Source of the DNA: Paenibacillus camelliae
Lineage (GTDB): Bacteria; Bacillota; Bacilli; Paenibacillales; Paenibacillaceae
Length of the DNA: 64,000 nt
Direction: 5' to 3'
NCBI RefSeq assembly: GCF_023715345.1
Contig: NZ_JAMBNY010000013.1
Coordinates: 51,828-115,827 of the forward strand
Each line of letters begins with the position of its first letter. The first letter of the stretch is position 1. The notes under the pieces are model-generated. The model was not told where the DNA came from. It made no database searches and saw only the letters and a list, made by a program, of their open reading frames with translations. Below, in pieces: positions 15,793 through 23,865 of the stretch. Made by a program: the position numbers and the translations under genes.

Positions 15793-15948
15793 ATGAGAGC
15801 GTAAAAGCGAAGCGGTTGCCTTTGTTCCCAGATTTCGACCATTAAAATACTTCAAGAAATCTGGGAACAACAGCAATTGGAGCCTCATCATTACGGAGCG
15901 CTGAAATCTGGGAACAACAGCAATTGAAGCCTCATCATTACGGAGCGC
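15793..15948. repeat. Palindromic repeat with a 47-bp direct duplication next to acpS
   Basis: GAAATCTGGGAACAACAGC starts at both 15856 and 15903, in two 47-bp direct copies that each end CTCATCATTACGGAGCG. An inverted copy of the same parts lies to the left: GTAATGATGAG (15786-15796) and TTGTTCCCAGATTTC (15822-15836). The left and right parts can therefore fold on each other. The array box GGAGTAATGATGAG of the neighbouring tandem repeat is the inverse of the right-hand CTCATCATTAC, so the two repeat systems share a segment. Confidence 0.78.
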
Positions 15949-15949
15949 A

Positions 15950-16345
15950 TTATAGCTCCTCTATCACCGCGAAAGCCGATGCGAGCTCACGCTCATGTGT
16001 AATGGACAAATGGATCGCAATCGTTTTATGCGCCAAATTCAGCCGAAGCTTTGCACCCTCACTTAATGTACATAGGGGCTTGCCTGATTCCTGCCTCGTT
16101 ATGATCATGTCGTGAAAGCCAAGTACACTACCAATGCCGCAGCCCAGTGCTTTACTTATCGCTTCCTTTGCTGCAAATCTTCCCGCAACAAACTCAGCCA
16201 TACGCGATGTACTTTCAAACTGCTCGATGTCGTGACGCTCGCTTTCAGCAAAAATACGCTGTAAAAAACGGTTACCCGCCTTACCTTCCAATATCGTTGT
16301 AAAGCGGGCAATTGCGGCAAGATCATGACCGATGCCTATAATCAT
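15950..16345 (-). CDS. acpS: Holo-[acyl-carrier-protein] synthase
   Basis: Transfers 4'-phosphopantetheine from CoA to apo-ACP, 131 aa. Magnesium/CoA-binding Asp8 (GIGHDLAAI) and Glu61 (GRFAAKEAISKALG) are present, with the C-terminal strands AIHLSITHERELASAFAV. The N-terminal GHD replaces the GID/GTD of many Bacillus enzymes, a variation I associate with Paenibacillus. AAAGGATGG upstream of ATG 16345 serves as ribosome site. It follows the GGDEF/EAL gene by 27 bp on the same strand, so co-transcription is possible. Downstream lie the repeat arrays. Confidence 0.93.
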   Translation of the reverse strand: MIIGIGHDLAAIARFTTILEGKAGNRFLQRIFAESERHDIEQFESTSRMAEFVAGRFAAKEAISKALGCGIGSVLGFHDMIITRQESGKPLCTLSEGAKLRLNLAHKTIAIHLSITHERELASAFAVIEEL

Positions 16346-16372
16346 TTAATAGTTACCATCCTTTGGTCTATG

Positions 16373-19300
16373 TTATTCGATAATATGTCGGTGCCGGCGC
16401 CGATCACCCTTTCGATGGACGAGAAACTTTTCGATCTCATTCTCATTAACTGGCCTGCTAATATAAAAGCCTTGAATGAACTGACACCCTAATTCATCCA
16501 GAAGCTCTAGCTGGGTGCTGTCCTCAACCCCTTCGGCTACGATCTTCATATCTAAGCTTTTTGCGATATTAATGATTGCATTGACAATCTTGTATCCCTT
16601 TTCATCTGTAACCATCTCTCGAATGAAGCTTTTATCTATCTTCAATATTTCGATTGGAAAGTTTTTAAGTACTGATAGGGATGAATAACTAATCCCAAAA
16701 TCATCAATGGCTACGGAAATACCAAGCTTGCGAATTTCCTCAATGACGTGAAGGGCAGCATAGGATTGATCAATAATCGTCGATTCCGTAATCTCAAACG
16801 TGAGATTGGCAGGATTCATGCCTGTTTCCTCTATGATCTCTTTTACGGTAGACAAAAATTGTATTGATTTGAGCTGTAAGCCTGAAATATTAATAGAGAT
16901 CTTGATGGGATCGTAGCCCTGCTTAATCCATTCCATCCCTTGCTCACAGGCTGCACGTATAACCCAAGCACCAATCGGTACAATGAGGCCTACTGATTCT
17001 GCAACGGGTATAAATTTGTCTGGCGTAAGGATATCTCCACTCTCTGTACGCATTCGCAGCAGCACTTCTAAACCATAAAAGCGTTTGTTGCGTGCATATA
17101 CCTGCGGCTGGAATAAGAGTAAAAACTGTTCCTTAGCAAGGGCATCTCTCAGCATTTTCTCCATTTTACGCTTATCCTGCTGATAATTAACCATCTGAGA
17201 GTTAAACTTTATATAATTGTTCTTTCCGTTATGCTTCACCTGGAACAACGCGATATCCGCTTTTCTTAGCAGCTCTTCATAATCTTGTCCATCGCTCGGA
17301 TATAAGCTGCAGCCGATGCTTACTGATAGATTAATATCACGGTTTATGAAATTCATACGCTGAGAAATTTGCTCTGATAGCTCTAAAGCGAATCGATCAA
17401 CCTCTTCAACATGGTCGTATTGAAACAGAATAACAAATTCATCCCCACCAAATCGGGACACATAGTCACCTTGTTTAACACTGCGAATGAGCACCTCTGA
17501 AATTTGATCAATAATATCATCACCAATATGATGGCCATAAAGATCGTTAATTAGCTTGAAGTTATCAATATCGAGCACGCACAGCGCAAACTTTTGTGTT
17601 TCCTCATTTATCATAACCTTGATCGCTTCATAGAAGCGTCTTCGATTATAAAAGCCTTGAACCGTGCTTGTCTCCTCTTCTTCAACCCGCTTCTTCGATA
17701 TGTCTCGAATGGCTCCAATCAGCTTTTGAATATTGCCCATGCGATCTCGAGTGCTTTCAGCGCTTACATTTGCCAAGTAGAAATGACCTCTCGCATCCTT
17801 TATGCGGAGCTCCACATAAAATGGCTTGTTGTCTCGGAAGTGGTCATAAAAATGCTTGCGCACCATTGGAATATCATTGGGATGCACAAATACCTCTAAA
17901 CCAAGTAATGGTGTATCCCTGATTTGAAACTTTAGCTTTCGATTAAGCCATACCTTCTTTTGTGAAAAATCAATTTCAAACAATATATCATCCGTTAATC
18001 TGTTATAAACCTCATTGCGCTCCTTAAGCGCTTGGTGCTGCTGGTTCAGACTAGCAGACTCGTCCAATAAGGCGATACGATCAAACGTATTGGAGATAAT
18101 ATCGAACAAATGCACGATTCTCAAATAATCCGTAGAACGTGTTAATGTTTTTTCTGATGATGTTCCGAATGAAAGCAGACTCCAATTATTTTGCGTTAAA
18201 CGATATGGAAGGATGTACACTACCTCATTGTCGTCACTAGAACCCTCGACTTCAAAGGCAGGTGGATTATTGTGCAGCGTCTCATATCGCAGCTCGTACA
18301 TATCATGGAACTCGCTACTCCCCTTCTCAAAATGGTAGAAGTCATGTATGGTAAGCTTTGGCTCCTTATTGGTAGTATAACCATGCTGCCGCATGATAGC
18401 ACCCCAATTAAAATAATTTTCAAGCAGCAATGATAAATCCTGAATTTTTTTGAACTGGTAACCTAATATGTATCGATTAAACTCATAATTAACATTATTT
18501 TCAGTACGCAGAGCGTTAATATGGTTAGCGTACTCGCTTACATCTGATTGCTCCTGTAGCTTCTCTTGTTCGTTGTTAGAGCAACCACATGATTGTCTCA
18601 TGAACATTCGGAAAGGCAATACATCCATCTCAAAGCCTTGCCCAGAATCCTCAATACGCAATAATAGCTTTTCCATCGCGCGCTGGACAATGGCTTCTAA
18701 ATTTTGCTCAATGCTCGAGATTGGTACGATGGAGTGCCGCGCCGTACTAGAATTATCAAATCCGATCAACGCAAAATGCTCGGGTACACGGTATCCCTTC
18801 TCCATTAGCTTCTCGACGATGCCGAAGCCGCACATATCTGTGCATACAACTGCCGCCGTTATTGGAAATCCATCAGCAATGATAAGCTCCGCAGTTTTCT
18901 TTCCGCCAAACACAGTCATGTCCCCGACGTCGTATAAGTAGGATGGCTTTACCTCTAAGCCCAGGTCCTTCATCGCTTCTAGATAGCCAAGATATCGATA
19001 GTGCATATCATCCATGTAGTCGCTGCTGCCGATATAACCGATATTCCGGTGACCATGCTGGTAAAGATGTTTAACGGCCTCGTAAGCTGCACGTTTATTA
19101 TCCGCACAAACCATTCCACTGCTCATTTTGAGCTTTCGAATATCTTTAGCAATCGCAATAATTGGTTTTTGGTATCGTTCTTCCATCTGTTTTAGGAAAT
19201 GATCCTCGACGGCAACATTTATAACGATCCAGCCATCAACACGATTCATAGCAATAGGTACATTGTAGTATTTTCCACCTGTACGAACAATAATGAGGTT

Positions 19301-19405
19301 AACATTCAGCTGATTAGCTATTTTATGAATATTTTGAATGATTTCAGAATAGTAATTTCCGCCTAGAAAAGGAGTTAAGACGCCTATAGTCTGTTGTCGC
19401 TGCAT
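16373..19405 (-). CDS. LacI-type sensor / PAS / GGDEF / EAL protein (c-di-GMP turnover)
   Basis: Large cytosolic signalling protein, 1010 aa. Residues 1-275 form a periplasmic-binding-protein-like sensor of the LacI/GalR type (TIGVLTPFLGGNYYSEI ... FALIGFDNS) without a DNA-binding helix-turn-helix. Then come a linker (285-450), a PAS domain (about 468-575), GGDEF at 653-657 (FGGDEF) and an EAL domain (from about 750, with E780-VL, DDFG at 901-904 and the loop LKIDKSFIR). The RxxD inhibitory site before GGDEF reads KQGD, so product inhibition may be lost. No membrane segment is visible. GAGGAGG precedes ATG 19405; the upstream extension to 19483 is rejected. It likely links a sugar-like ligand to c-di-GMP level. 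Net activity cannot be told from sequence. Confidence 0.9.
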   Translation of the reverse strand: MQRQQTIGVLTPFLGGNYYSEIIQNIHKIANQLNVNLIIVRTGGKYYNVPIAMNRVDGWIVINVAVEDHFLKQMEERYQKPIIAIAKDIRKLKMSSGMVCADNKRAAYEAVKHLYQHGHRNIGYIGSSDYMDDMHYRYLGYLEAMKDLGLEVKPSYLYDVGDMTVFGGKKTAELIIADGFPITAAVVCTDMCGFGIVEKLMEKGYRVPEHFALIGFDNSSTARHSIVPISSIEQNLEAIVQRAMEKLLLRIEDSGQGFEMDVLPFRMFMRQSCGCSNNEQEKLQEQSDVSEYANHINALRTENNVNYEFNRYILGYQFKKIQDLSLLLENYFNWGAIMRQHGYTTNKEPKLTIHDFYHFEKGSSEFHDMYELRYETLHNNPPAFEVEGSSDDNEVVYILPYRLTQNNWSLLSFGTSSEKTLTRSTDYLRIVHLFDIISNTFDRIALLDESASLNQQHQALKERNEVYNRLTDDILFEIDFSQKKVWLNRKLKFQIRDTPLLGLEVFVHPNDIPMVRKHFYDHFRDNKPFYVELRIKDARGHFYLANVSAESTRDRMGNIQKLIGAIRDISKKRVEEEETSTVQGFYNRRRFYEAIKVMINEETQKFALCVLDIDNFKLINDLYGHHIGDDIIDQISEVLIRSVKQGDYVSRFGGDEFVILFQYDHVEEVDRFALELSEQISQRMNFINRDINLSVSIGCSLYPSDGQDYEELLRKADIALFQVKHNGKNNYIKFNSQMVNYQQDKRKMEKMLRDALAKEQFLLLFQPQVYARNKRFYGLEVLLRMRTESGDILTPDKFIPVAESVGLIVPIGAWVIRAACEQGMEWIKQGYDPIKISINISGLQLKSIQFLSTVKEIIEETGMNPANLTFEITESTIIDQSYAALHVIEEIRKLGISVAIDDFGISYSSLSVLKNFPIEILKIDKSFIREMVTDEKGYKIVNAIINIAKSLDMKIVAEGVEDSTQLELLDELGCQFIQGFYISRPVNENEIEKFLVHRKGDRRRHRHIIE

Positions 19406-19448
19406 ACAAGTTCCTCCTCTTTCCCTCACAACATTCTTATTAGAAAAA

Positions 19449-19511
19449 ATTATAACATACAATATATATACACAGAATATCAAATTACGCTTATTATTGT
19501 AAGCGCTCTTA
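19449..19511 (-). promoter_or_regulatory. Promoter region of the GGDEF/EAL gene with near-consensus cre
   Basis: A minus-strand extended -10 (TG-T-TATAAT, TATAAT at 19449-19454) lies about 45 bp before the start. At 19498-19511 the sequence TGTAAGCGCTCTTA matches the CcpA cre consensus TGWNANCGNTNWCA with one mismatch. Its position upstream of the promoter would suit activation or weak control; function is inferred. Confidence 0.4.
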
Positions 19512-19542
19512 TTAAATTGTGCAGCTTTATGTCGTAAAATAG

Positions 19543-19580
19543 AAGAAACCTGTCGTAACTGAAAGTACGGCAGGTTTCTT
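19543..19580 (-). terminator. Terminator of the bacilliredoxin gene
   Basis: AAGAAACCTGTCGTA (19543-19557) pairs with TACGGCAGGTTTCTT (19566-19580) with one mismatch. On the minus strand it is followed by CTATTTTACG. It is bidirectional in principle. Confidence 0.7.
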
Positions 19581-19646
19581 ACCCTTACGTTCCTTGATAG
19601 GAACAGTGCTATGTTTAATTGTTTCTTCTGTAGCTAAAGACTTATA

Positions 19647-20081
19647 TTAGCGACAGAATTTATCGAATGCACTAATCAAATCTGCTGAAATTTCAGATGC
19701 AGAGCGATTTTCGATGCTATGACGCTCGATAAAGTAAACGAGCTCTCCGTCCTTCATTAGTGCAATAGAAGGGGAAGATGGCGGATATGGTGCAAAGTAC
19801 TCACGAGCTTTTGCTGTTGCTTCTTTATCTTGACCCGCAAATACCGTAAACAATTGATCAGGTACTACATCATGCTGCAATGCGTGCGCTACGCCAGGAC
19901 GGCATTGACCAGCAGCACATCCACACACCGAGTTGATGACAACTAGTGCCGTACCTTTAGCATCTGGCAAATTAGCTTCAACTTCCTCAGGCGTGCGAAG
20001 CTCTTTAATTCCGATGCTTGTTAGCTCGTCACGCATAGGTTGAATCATATCCAACATATATCTCTCAAATGACATTGACAT
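19647..20081 (-). CDS. Bacilliredoxin (BrxA/BrxB family, YphP/YqiW)
   Basis: Thioredoxin-fold protein of 144 aa that removes bacillithiol from S-bacillithiolated proteins. The CGC active site is SVCGCAAG (Cys53, Cys55), with an extra Cys60 (GQCRPG) that B. subtilis BrxA and BrxB lack. The opening SMSFERYMLDMIQPMRDEL and the ending ASEISADLISAFDKFC are family-typical. It implies a bacillithiol-making organism, as expected for Bacillales. A good SigA-like promoter precedes it. It is monocistronic. Whether it is the A or B paralogue is not decided. Confidence 0.92.
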   Translation of the reverse strand: MSMSFERYMLDMIQPMRDELTSIGIKELRTPEEVEANLPDAKGTALVVINSVCGCAAGQCRPGVAHALQHDVVPDQLFTVFAGQDKEATAKAREYFAPYPPSSPSIALMKDGELVYFIERHSIENRSASEISADLISAFDKFCR

Positions 20082-20112
20082 TCATAACACTCCCTTGTTG
20101 TTTATCTTCTCC

Positions 20113-20142
20113 ATTATACCTTCACGTAAGAAGGCAGTGCAA
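20113..20142 (-). promoter_or_regulatory. Predicted promoter of the bacilliredoxin gene
   Basis: On the minus strand TTGCAC (20142-20137) and TATAAT (20118-20113) are 18 bp apart, 32 bp upstream of the start codon. The -35 overlaps the region just past the stop of the preceding kinase gene. Confidence 0.6.
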
Positions 20143-20149
20143 CACAATC

Positions 20150-21817
20150 CTACGAGCTTAACAGTTGTTCCTCTAGAGGAAAGTGAATCTGAAATATCGT
20201 TCCCTGCTGAGAATTATTCAAAACACTAATTTTGCCGTTATGTCGATGCACGATATTTGCACATAAAGGTAATCCTAGGCCTGTACCCATACGCTTAGAG
20301 GAATAGAAGGGTTCAAATATTTTTTGCTTTAGCTCATCGGGAATACCAAGTCCTGTATCTGCAATTGATAGGATGATTTGACGATTAACGAACATCGTCT
20401 TAATGGTTAGTACCCCGTCCTGCTGCATCGCCTCCATTCCGTTGCGCGAAATATTAAGCAGTAGCTGTTTAATTTCCGATTCATTGATCTGATATGGTGG
20501 CAATTGATCGCTGAGCTCTACAACTAGCATCTGTCCTCGCAGGTTAGCATCGGCCTGAAGTAAAGGGACAAGCTCATTAATGACATCATTTAAGCTGTTA
20601 GAAAACTTTTGTTCCCGCTTGTTTTGTGCTAACGTTAGGAAGTCACTAATGATTTGATTCGTTCGATCTAGCTCTTCTATTATAATTGAGAAATATTCTC
20701 GTTGTGCTACATGAGAGCGTTCCTGTAGTAGCTGGACATAGCCTCGTACTACAGCCATGGGATTGCGAATTTCGTGTGTTATGCTTGCTGCCATCTCACC
20801 AACGAGGCTTAAACGATCCATTCGATCTAGCTCTCTACGTAGTGCCTGTAGCTCGGTAACATCTTGCACGAATAATCCGACTGCATGCAAACCGTCCTTG
20901 TCGATGGAATAGATCGGTATGGCAGAATACATCAATTCTTGCTCTTCGTTCTGCACAGTAGTATGTATAGGGATACTCGTTTCAAACACCTGCTGAATCA
21001 GCCTTGACACAACTGGATAACTCGCATCCGATAATACATGACTGAGCTGTTGCCTGCGCGTGCTTTGCACATCAATTTCAGATAGTCTGTCATAATTCTG
21101 ATAGGCTTGCTGGTTAGCGTATATAATTTGCTCATCTCGATTGATGTTGAGAACTGCGAATGGTGCATATTGAATGACCTGTACCCAGGTTTTCAGTTCA
21201 TCATGTGACTCCTTTATTGTTTCATATTTCTTTCTATAATGCTGTGCTTGCTCTTGTTTAAGTATTCCACTGTATGATAGAAAAACGATCACAATAAAAA
21301 CAAAACATTTCACTAATGTCTCAAATGCTTCGTTACCTGACCTTAAAAATATGAACGGTTCTTCAGATATATGTAATGAAAAAAGTATAAGTAGTACGCT
21401 AGAAGTGCAGAGGTTGGAAAGCATGAAGAGTATTTTTCGCGTGCCATCAAGCATATGAAATCGTGTGTGACTAAGAATAAACACAAACGTAATGATCGTT
21501 ATGTATGTAACGTATTGCAAAAATTGTTGCGGAGAAGAAAACTGCAGGTAATCATATAAGATCAATACTGCAGCAATGAAGAGGCCCCATCCTTTTCCCG
21601 CATAATATATGGCATATGAAAAGGTAATGACCGCAACCATATAATGAATATTATATTTATATGTTATGATTTGTGTTAGTACAAATATGCTTATTAGCGA
21701 TAACGATCCCAGTATAAAGGTACGCACCTTTTGTCTACCACAATAAACTGGAAAATAATATAAATAAACTCCTGGTATGACAGCCAGAAGAATCATTAGC
21801 ACGAATTTGTAATACAC
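20150..21817 (-). CDS. Multi-TM sensor histidine kinase with PAS domain (orphan)
   Basis: Membrane-bound histidine kinase, 555 aa. Six to seven hydrophobic segments (about 5-190) are followed by a short coiled coil, a PAS domain (about 215-320), and a HisKA with His348 in THEIRNPMAVVRGY. The HATPase domain has N-box LLNISRNGMEAM, G1 DTGLGIP and G2 GTGLGL. AAGGAGG lies 6 nt before GTG 21817, which gives YYKFVLMILLAVIPG at the N-terminus. The frame upstream to 21877 has no ribosome site. It resembles sporulation-type (KinB/KinD-like) kinases in layout, but this is a guess. No response regulator is adjacent. It ends close to the brx promoter. Confidence 0.88.
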   Translation of the reverse strand: MYYKFVLMILLAVIPGVYLYYFPVYCGRQKVRTFILGSLSLISIFVLTQIITYKYNIHYMVAVITFSYAIYYAGKGWGLFIAAVLILYDYLQFSSPQQFLQYVTYITIITFVFILSHTRFHMLDGTRKILFMLSNLCTSSVLLILFSLHISEEPFIFLRSGNEAFETLVKCFVFIVIVFLSYSGILKQEQAQHYRKKYETIKESHDELKTWVQVIQYAPFAVLNINRDEQIIYANQQAYQNYDRLSEIDVQSTRRQQLSHVLSDASYPVVSRLIQQVFETSIPIHTTVQNEEQELMYSAIPIYSIDKDGLHAVGLFVQDVTELQALRRELDRMDRLSLVGEMAASITHEIRNPMAVVRGYVQLLQERSHVAQREYFSIIIEELDRTNQIISDFLTLAQNKREQKFSNSLNDVINELVPLLQADANLRGQMLVVELSDQLPPYQINESEIKQLLLNISRNGMEAMQQDGVLTIKTMFVNRQIILSIADTGLGIPDELKQKIFEPFYSSKRMGTGLGLPLCANIVHRHNGKISVLNNSQQGTIFQIHFPLEEQLLSS

Positions 21818-22065
21818 AAAAAGCCTCCTTAGCAAAGTAATTTGCATTAATAGTTCAGTGATGCTGCATCTAATCAACGATTAAAGAACTCTATTCTGGC
21901 TGCTTCGTCTATTCACTTACAAAATACATGCTTGTTATGTATTTCACTAATGTTTATGCTAATATCTAGTATACACAAATACAAGTTACTTCGGTAACAT
22001 TCTTAACGGTATAAATTATTGCTATAATTAATAAAAATCTAACATAGAAGTAAAAGAGGGGCAAA

Positions 22066-23337
22066 ATGACATACGACATTATCATTATTGGAGCAGGCTC
22101 AGCAGGTCTAATGGCCGCTGTTGCTGCTAGTCAATCTAGTGCTAGTGTACTACTAATTGATAAAGGTGACAAGCTAGGAAGAAAGCTAGGCATTTCAGGC
22201 GGAGGTCGTTGTAACGTAACCAATGCAAAAGAGCTGGACGAGCTCATTAAAAATATACCGGGCAACGGCAGATTTCTGTACAGCTCACTAGCTACTTTCA
22301 GTAATTACGACATCATGCAATTTTTCGAATCGCTCGGCATTGCTTTAAAGGAGGAAGACAACGGTAGAATGTTCCCTGTGTCTAACAAGGCGAAGTCTGT
22401 TGTCGATGCCCTCGTCGGAAAGGTGAGAGCACAAGGCGTCCACATTAAAGTAAACAGTCCTGTTGCTAAGGTACTCTACGAGAATGGTAAAGTAAAGGGC
22501 GTTAAGCTGAAAAGCGGTGACATCTATTACTGTAAGAAGGTAATCGTAGCCGTAGGTGGTAAATCTGTCCCACATACAGGCTCTACAGGTGATGGCTACC
22601 CTTGGGCGGAAGAGGCAGGACATACGATTGTTGAACTATTCCCTACTGAGGTTCCATTAACTTCAAGAGAGCATTTTATAAAAGATAAGGAGCTCCAAGG
22701 ACTATCTCTGCGTGATGTTGAGCTGACAGTATGGAGCTTGAAGAACAAAAAACTCATTACCCATCGCGGGGACATGCTCTTTACACACTTCGGGATATCA
22801 GGACCAATCGTGCTGCGCTGCAGCCAGTTTGTTGTAAAAGAGCTAAAGAAAAGCACTGGCACACCGATTATGCTCACGGCAGATCTTAAGCCTGATATAT
22901 CGCAGCAAAACGTATATGATGAGACCTACTTATTATGCCAGCAAGAGCCTAAAAAGCTAATCCGGAACGTGTTGAAAAGCTATGTACCAGAGCGAATTCT
23001 ACCTATATTGATGAGAAAAGCTGAGCTGAGCGAGGATTTAACGTTCGATCATATTCCGAAGGATAAGTGGCAGGAGCTTGCTCGCTTAATAAAAGCATTT
23101 CCTATTCGAATTCATGGCTCTCAAAGCATCGAGGAGGCTTTTGTTACAGGTGGAGGCGTTAACCTTAAAGAGATTAACCCGAGTACACTGGAATCTAAGC
23201 TAATGAGCGGACTATATTTTTGTGGAGAAGTATTAGATATACACGGATACACTGGTGGATATAACATTACAGCCGCTTTTTCCACAGGCTATAATGCTGG
23301 CCGAGATGCGGCGGAAAGCCTTGCATATGACGACTAA
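22066..23337 (+). CDS. BaiN/RdsA-type NAD(P)/FAD flavoprotein (HI0933-like)
   Basis: Flavin-dependent oxidoreductase of the HI0933-like family, 423 aa. The FAD-binding Rossmann motif IIGAGSAGLMAA (8-19) is followed by the family motif KLGISGGGRCNVTNA. The mid-protein AVGGKSVPHTGSTGDGYPWA and C-terminal FCGEVLDIHGYTGGYNITAAFSTG complete the FAD site. B. subtilis YtfP is the closest kind of homologue; the reaction in most bacteria is unknown. The extended -10 TGCTATAAT (TATAAT at 22023) may be its promoter, and AGAGGGG lies before ATG 22066. It is monocistronic with a convergent neighbour. Confidence 0.9.
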   Translation: MTYDIIIIGAGSAGLMAAVAASQSSASVLLIDKGDKLGRKLGISGGGRCNVTNAKELDELIKNIPGNGRFLYSSLATFSNYDIMQFFESLGIALKEEDNGRMFPVSNKAKSVVDALVGKVRAQGVHIKVNSPVAKVLYENGKVKGVKLKSGDIYYCKKVIVAVGGKSVPHTGSTGDGYPWAEEAGHTIVELFPTEVPLTSREHFIKDKELQGLSLRDVELTVWSLKNKKLITHRGDMLFTHFGISGPIVLRCSQFVVKELKKSTGTPIMLTADLKPDISQQNVYDETYLLCQQEPKKLIRNVLKSYVPERILPILMRKAELSEDLTFDHIPKDKWQELARLIKAFPIRIHGSQSIEEAFVTGGGVNLKEINPSTLESKLMSGLYFCGEVLDIHGYTGGYNITAAFSTGYNAGRDAAESLAYDD

Positions 23338-23368
23338 TCTCATCTTCAGGTGAGCATTTAAAATGAAC

Positions 23369-23405
23369 AGGACCTCCGTACACCATCTACGGAGGTCCTT
23401 TGTTG
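23369..23405. terminator. Terminator between the flavoprotein gene and its convergent neighbour
   Basis: AGGACCTCCGTA (23369-23380) pairs perfectly with TACGGAGGTCCT (23388-23399) around a 7-nt loop, then TTGTTG. Confidence 0.85.
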
Positions 23406-23428
23406 TACCTGCATGCCCAATGCTAATC

Positions 23429-23776
23429 TTACTCACGACCGCCTGAAAAAGAAGACATATCGCCGATGTCTAGCAGTAGTTCTTCATCATCTACCAAATC
23501 CTCATTGACGAGATGAGCAGGTATCGTGATCGCATCTAGTCCATAAGCAGTAGACGCGATAAGCTCCTCTTGAATAGTAGACTGTTCGACTAAAGTACCG
23601 CCGTGTGCTTGACAGATTTCCAAGGCAGACGTAAGATCCTCGCCAATAACGTGAATATGTAAACGTGTTGGGTTATGCATCGCTGGGTCATAGCCTAGCT
23701 CCTGCAGCAAGGAAAATGCCTGATCTGCTTTATCCGAATCAACAAAATCGAATAAGATCGCCATAGGCATATTCAT
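23429..23776 (-). CDS. Small conserved-looking protein of unknown function
   Basis: 115-aa soluble acidic protein that I do not recognise. Alternating alpha/beta segments (MAILFDFVDSDKADQAFSLL, then RLHIHVIGEDLTSALEICQA) suggest a ferredoxin-like or ACT-like fold. The tail is acidic (NEDLVDDEELLLD) and ends SFSGGRE. AAGGAG lies 8 nt before ATG 23776, so the longer frame from 23800 is rejected. It sits between the flavoprotein gene (convergent) and xylB (same strand, 90 bp upstream). Weak co-transcription with xylB is possible, but the intergenic spacing argues for its own promoter. Confidence 0.7.
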   Translation of the reverse strand: MNMPMAILFDFVDSDKADQAFSLLQELGYDPAMHNPTRLHIHVIGEDLTSALEICQAHGGTLVEQSTIQEELIASTAYGLDAITIPAHLVNEDLVDDEELLLDIGDMSSFSGGRE

Positions 23777-23865
23777 AAAAACAGCTCCTTCATGTTCCAT
23801 AGTGGGTTAACTAATCAAGTTCATACCCACTTAGTATGTGAACATAAAGGAGCTTTATATACATA

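Noticed and set aside
15458..15891. Overlapping ORFs of 82-129 codons in the tandem repeat, on both strands
   Set aside because: They translate the 49-50 bp repeat in rotating frames, have no ribosome site and resemble no protein. The non-triplet period argues against coding.
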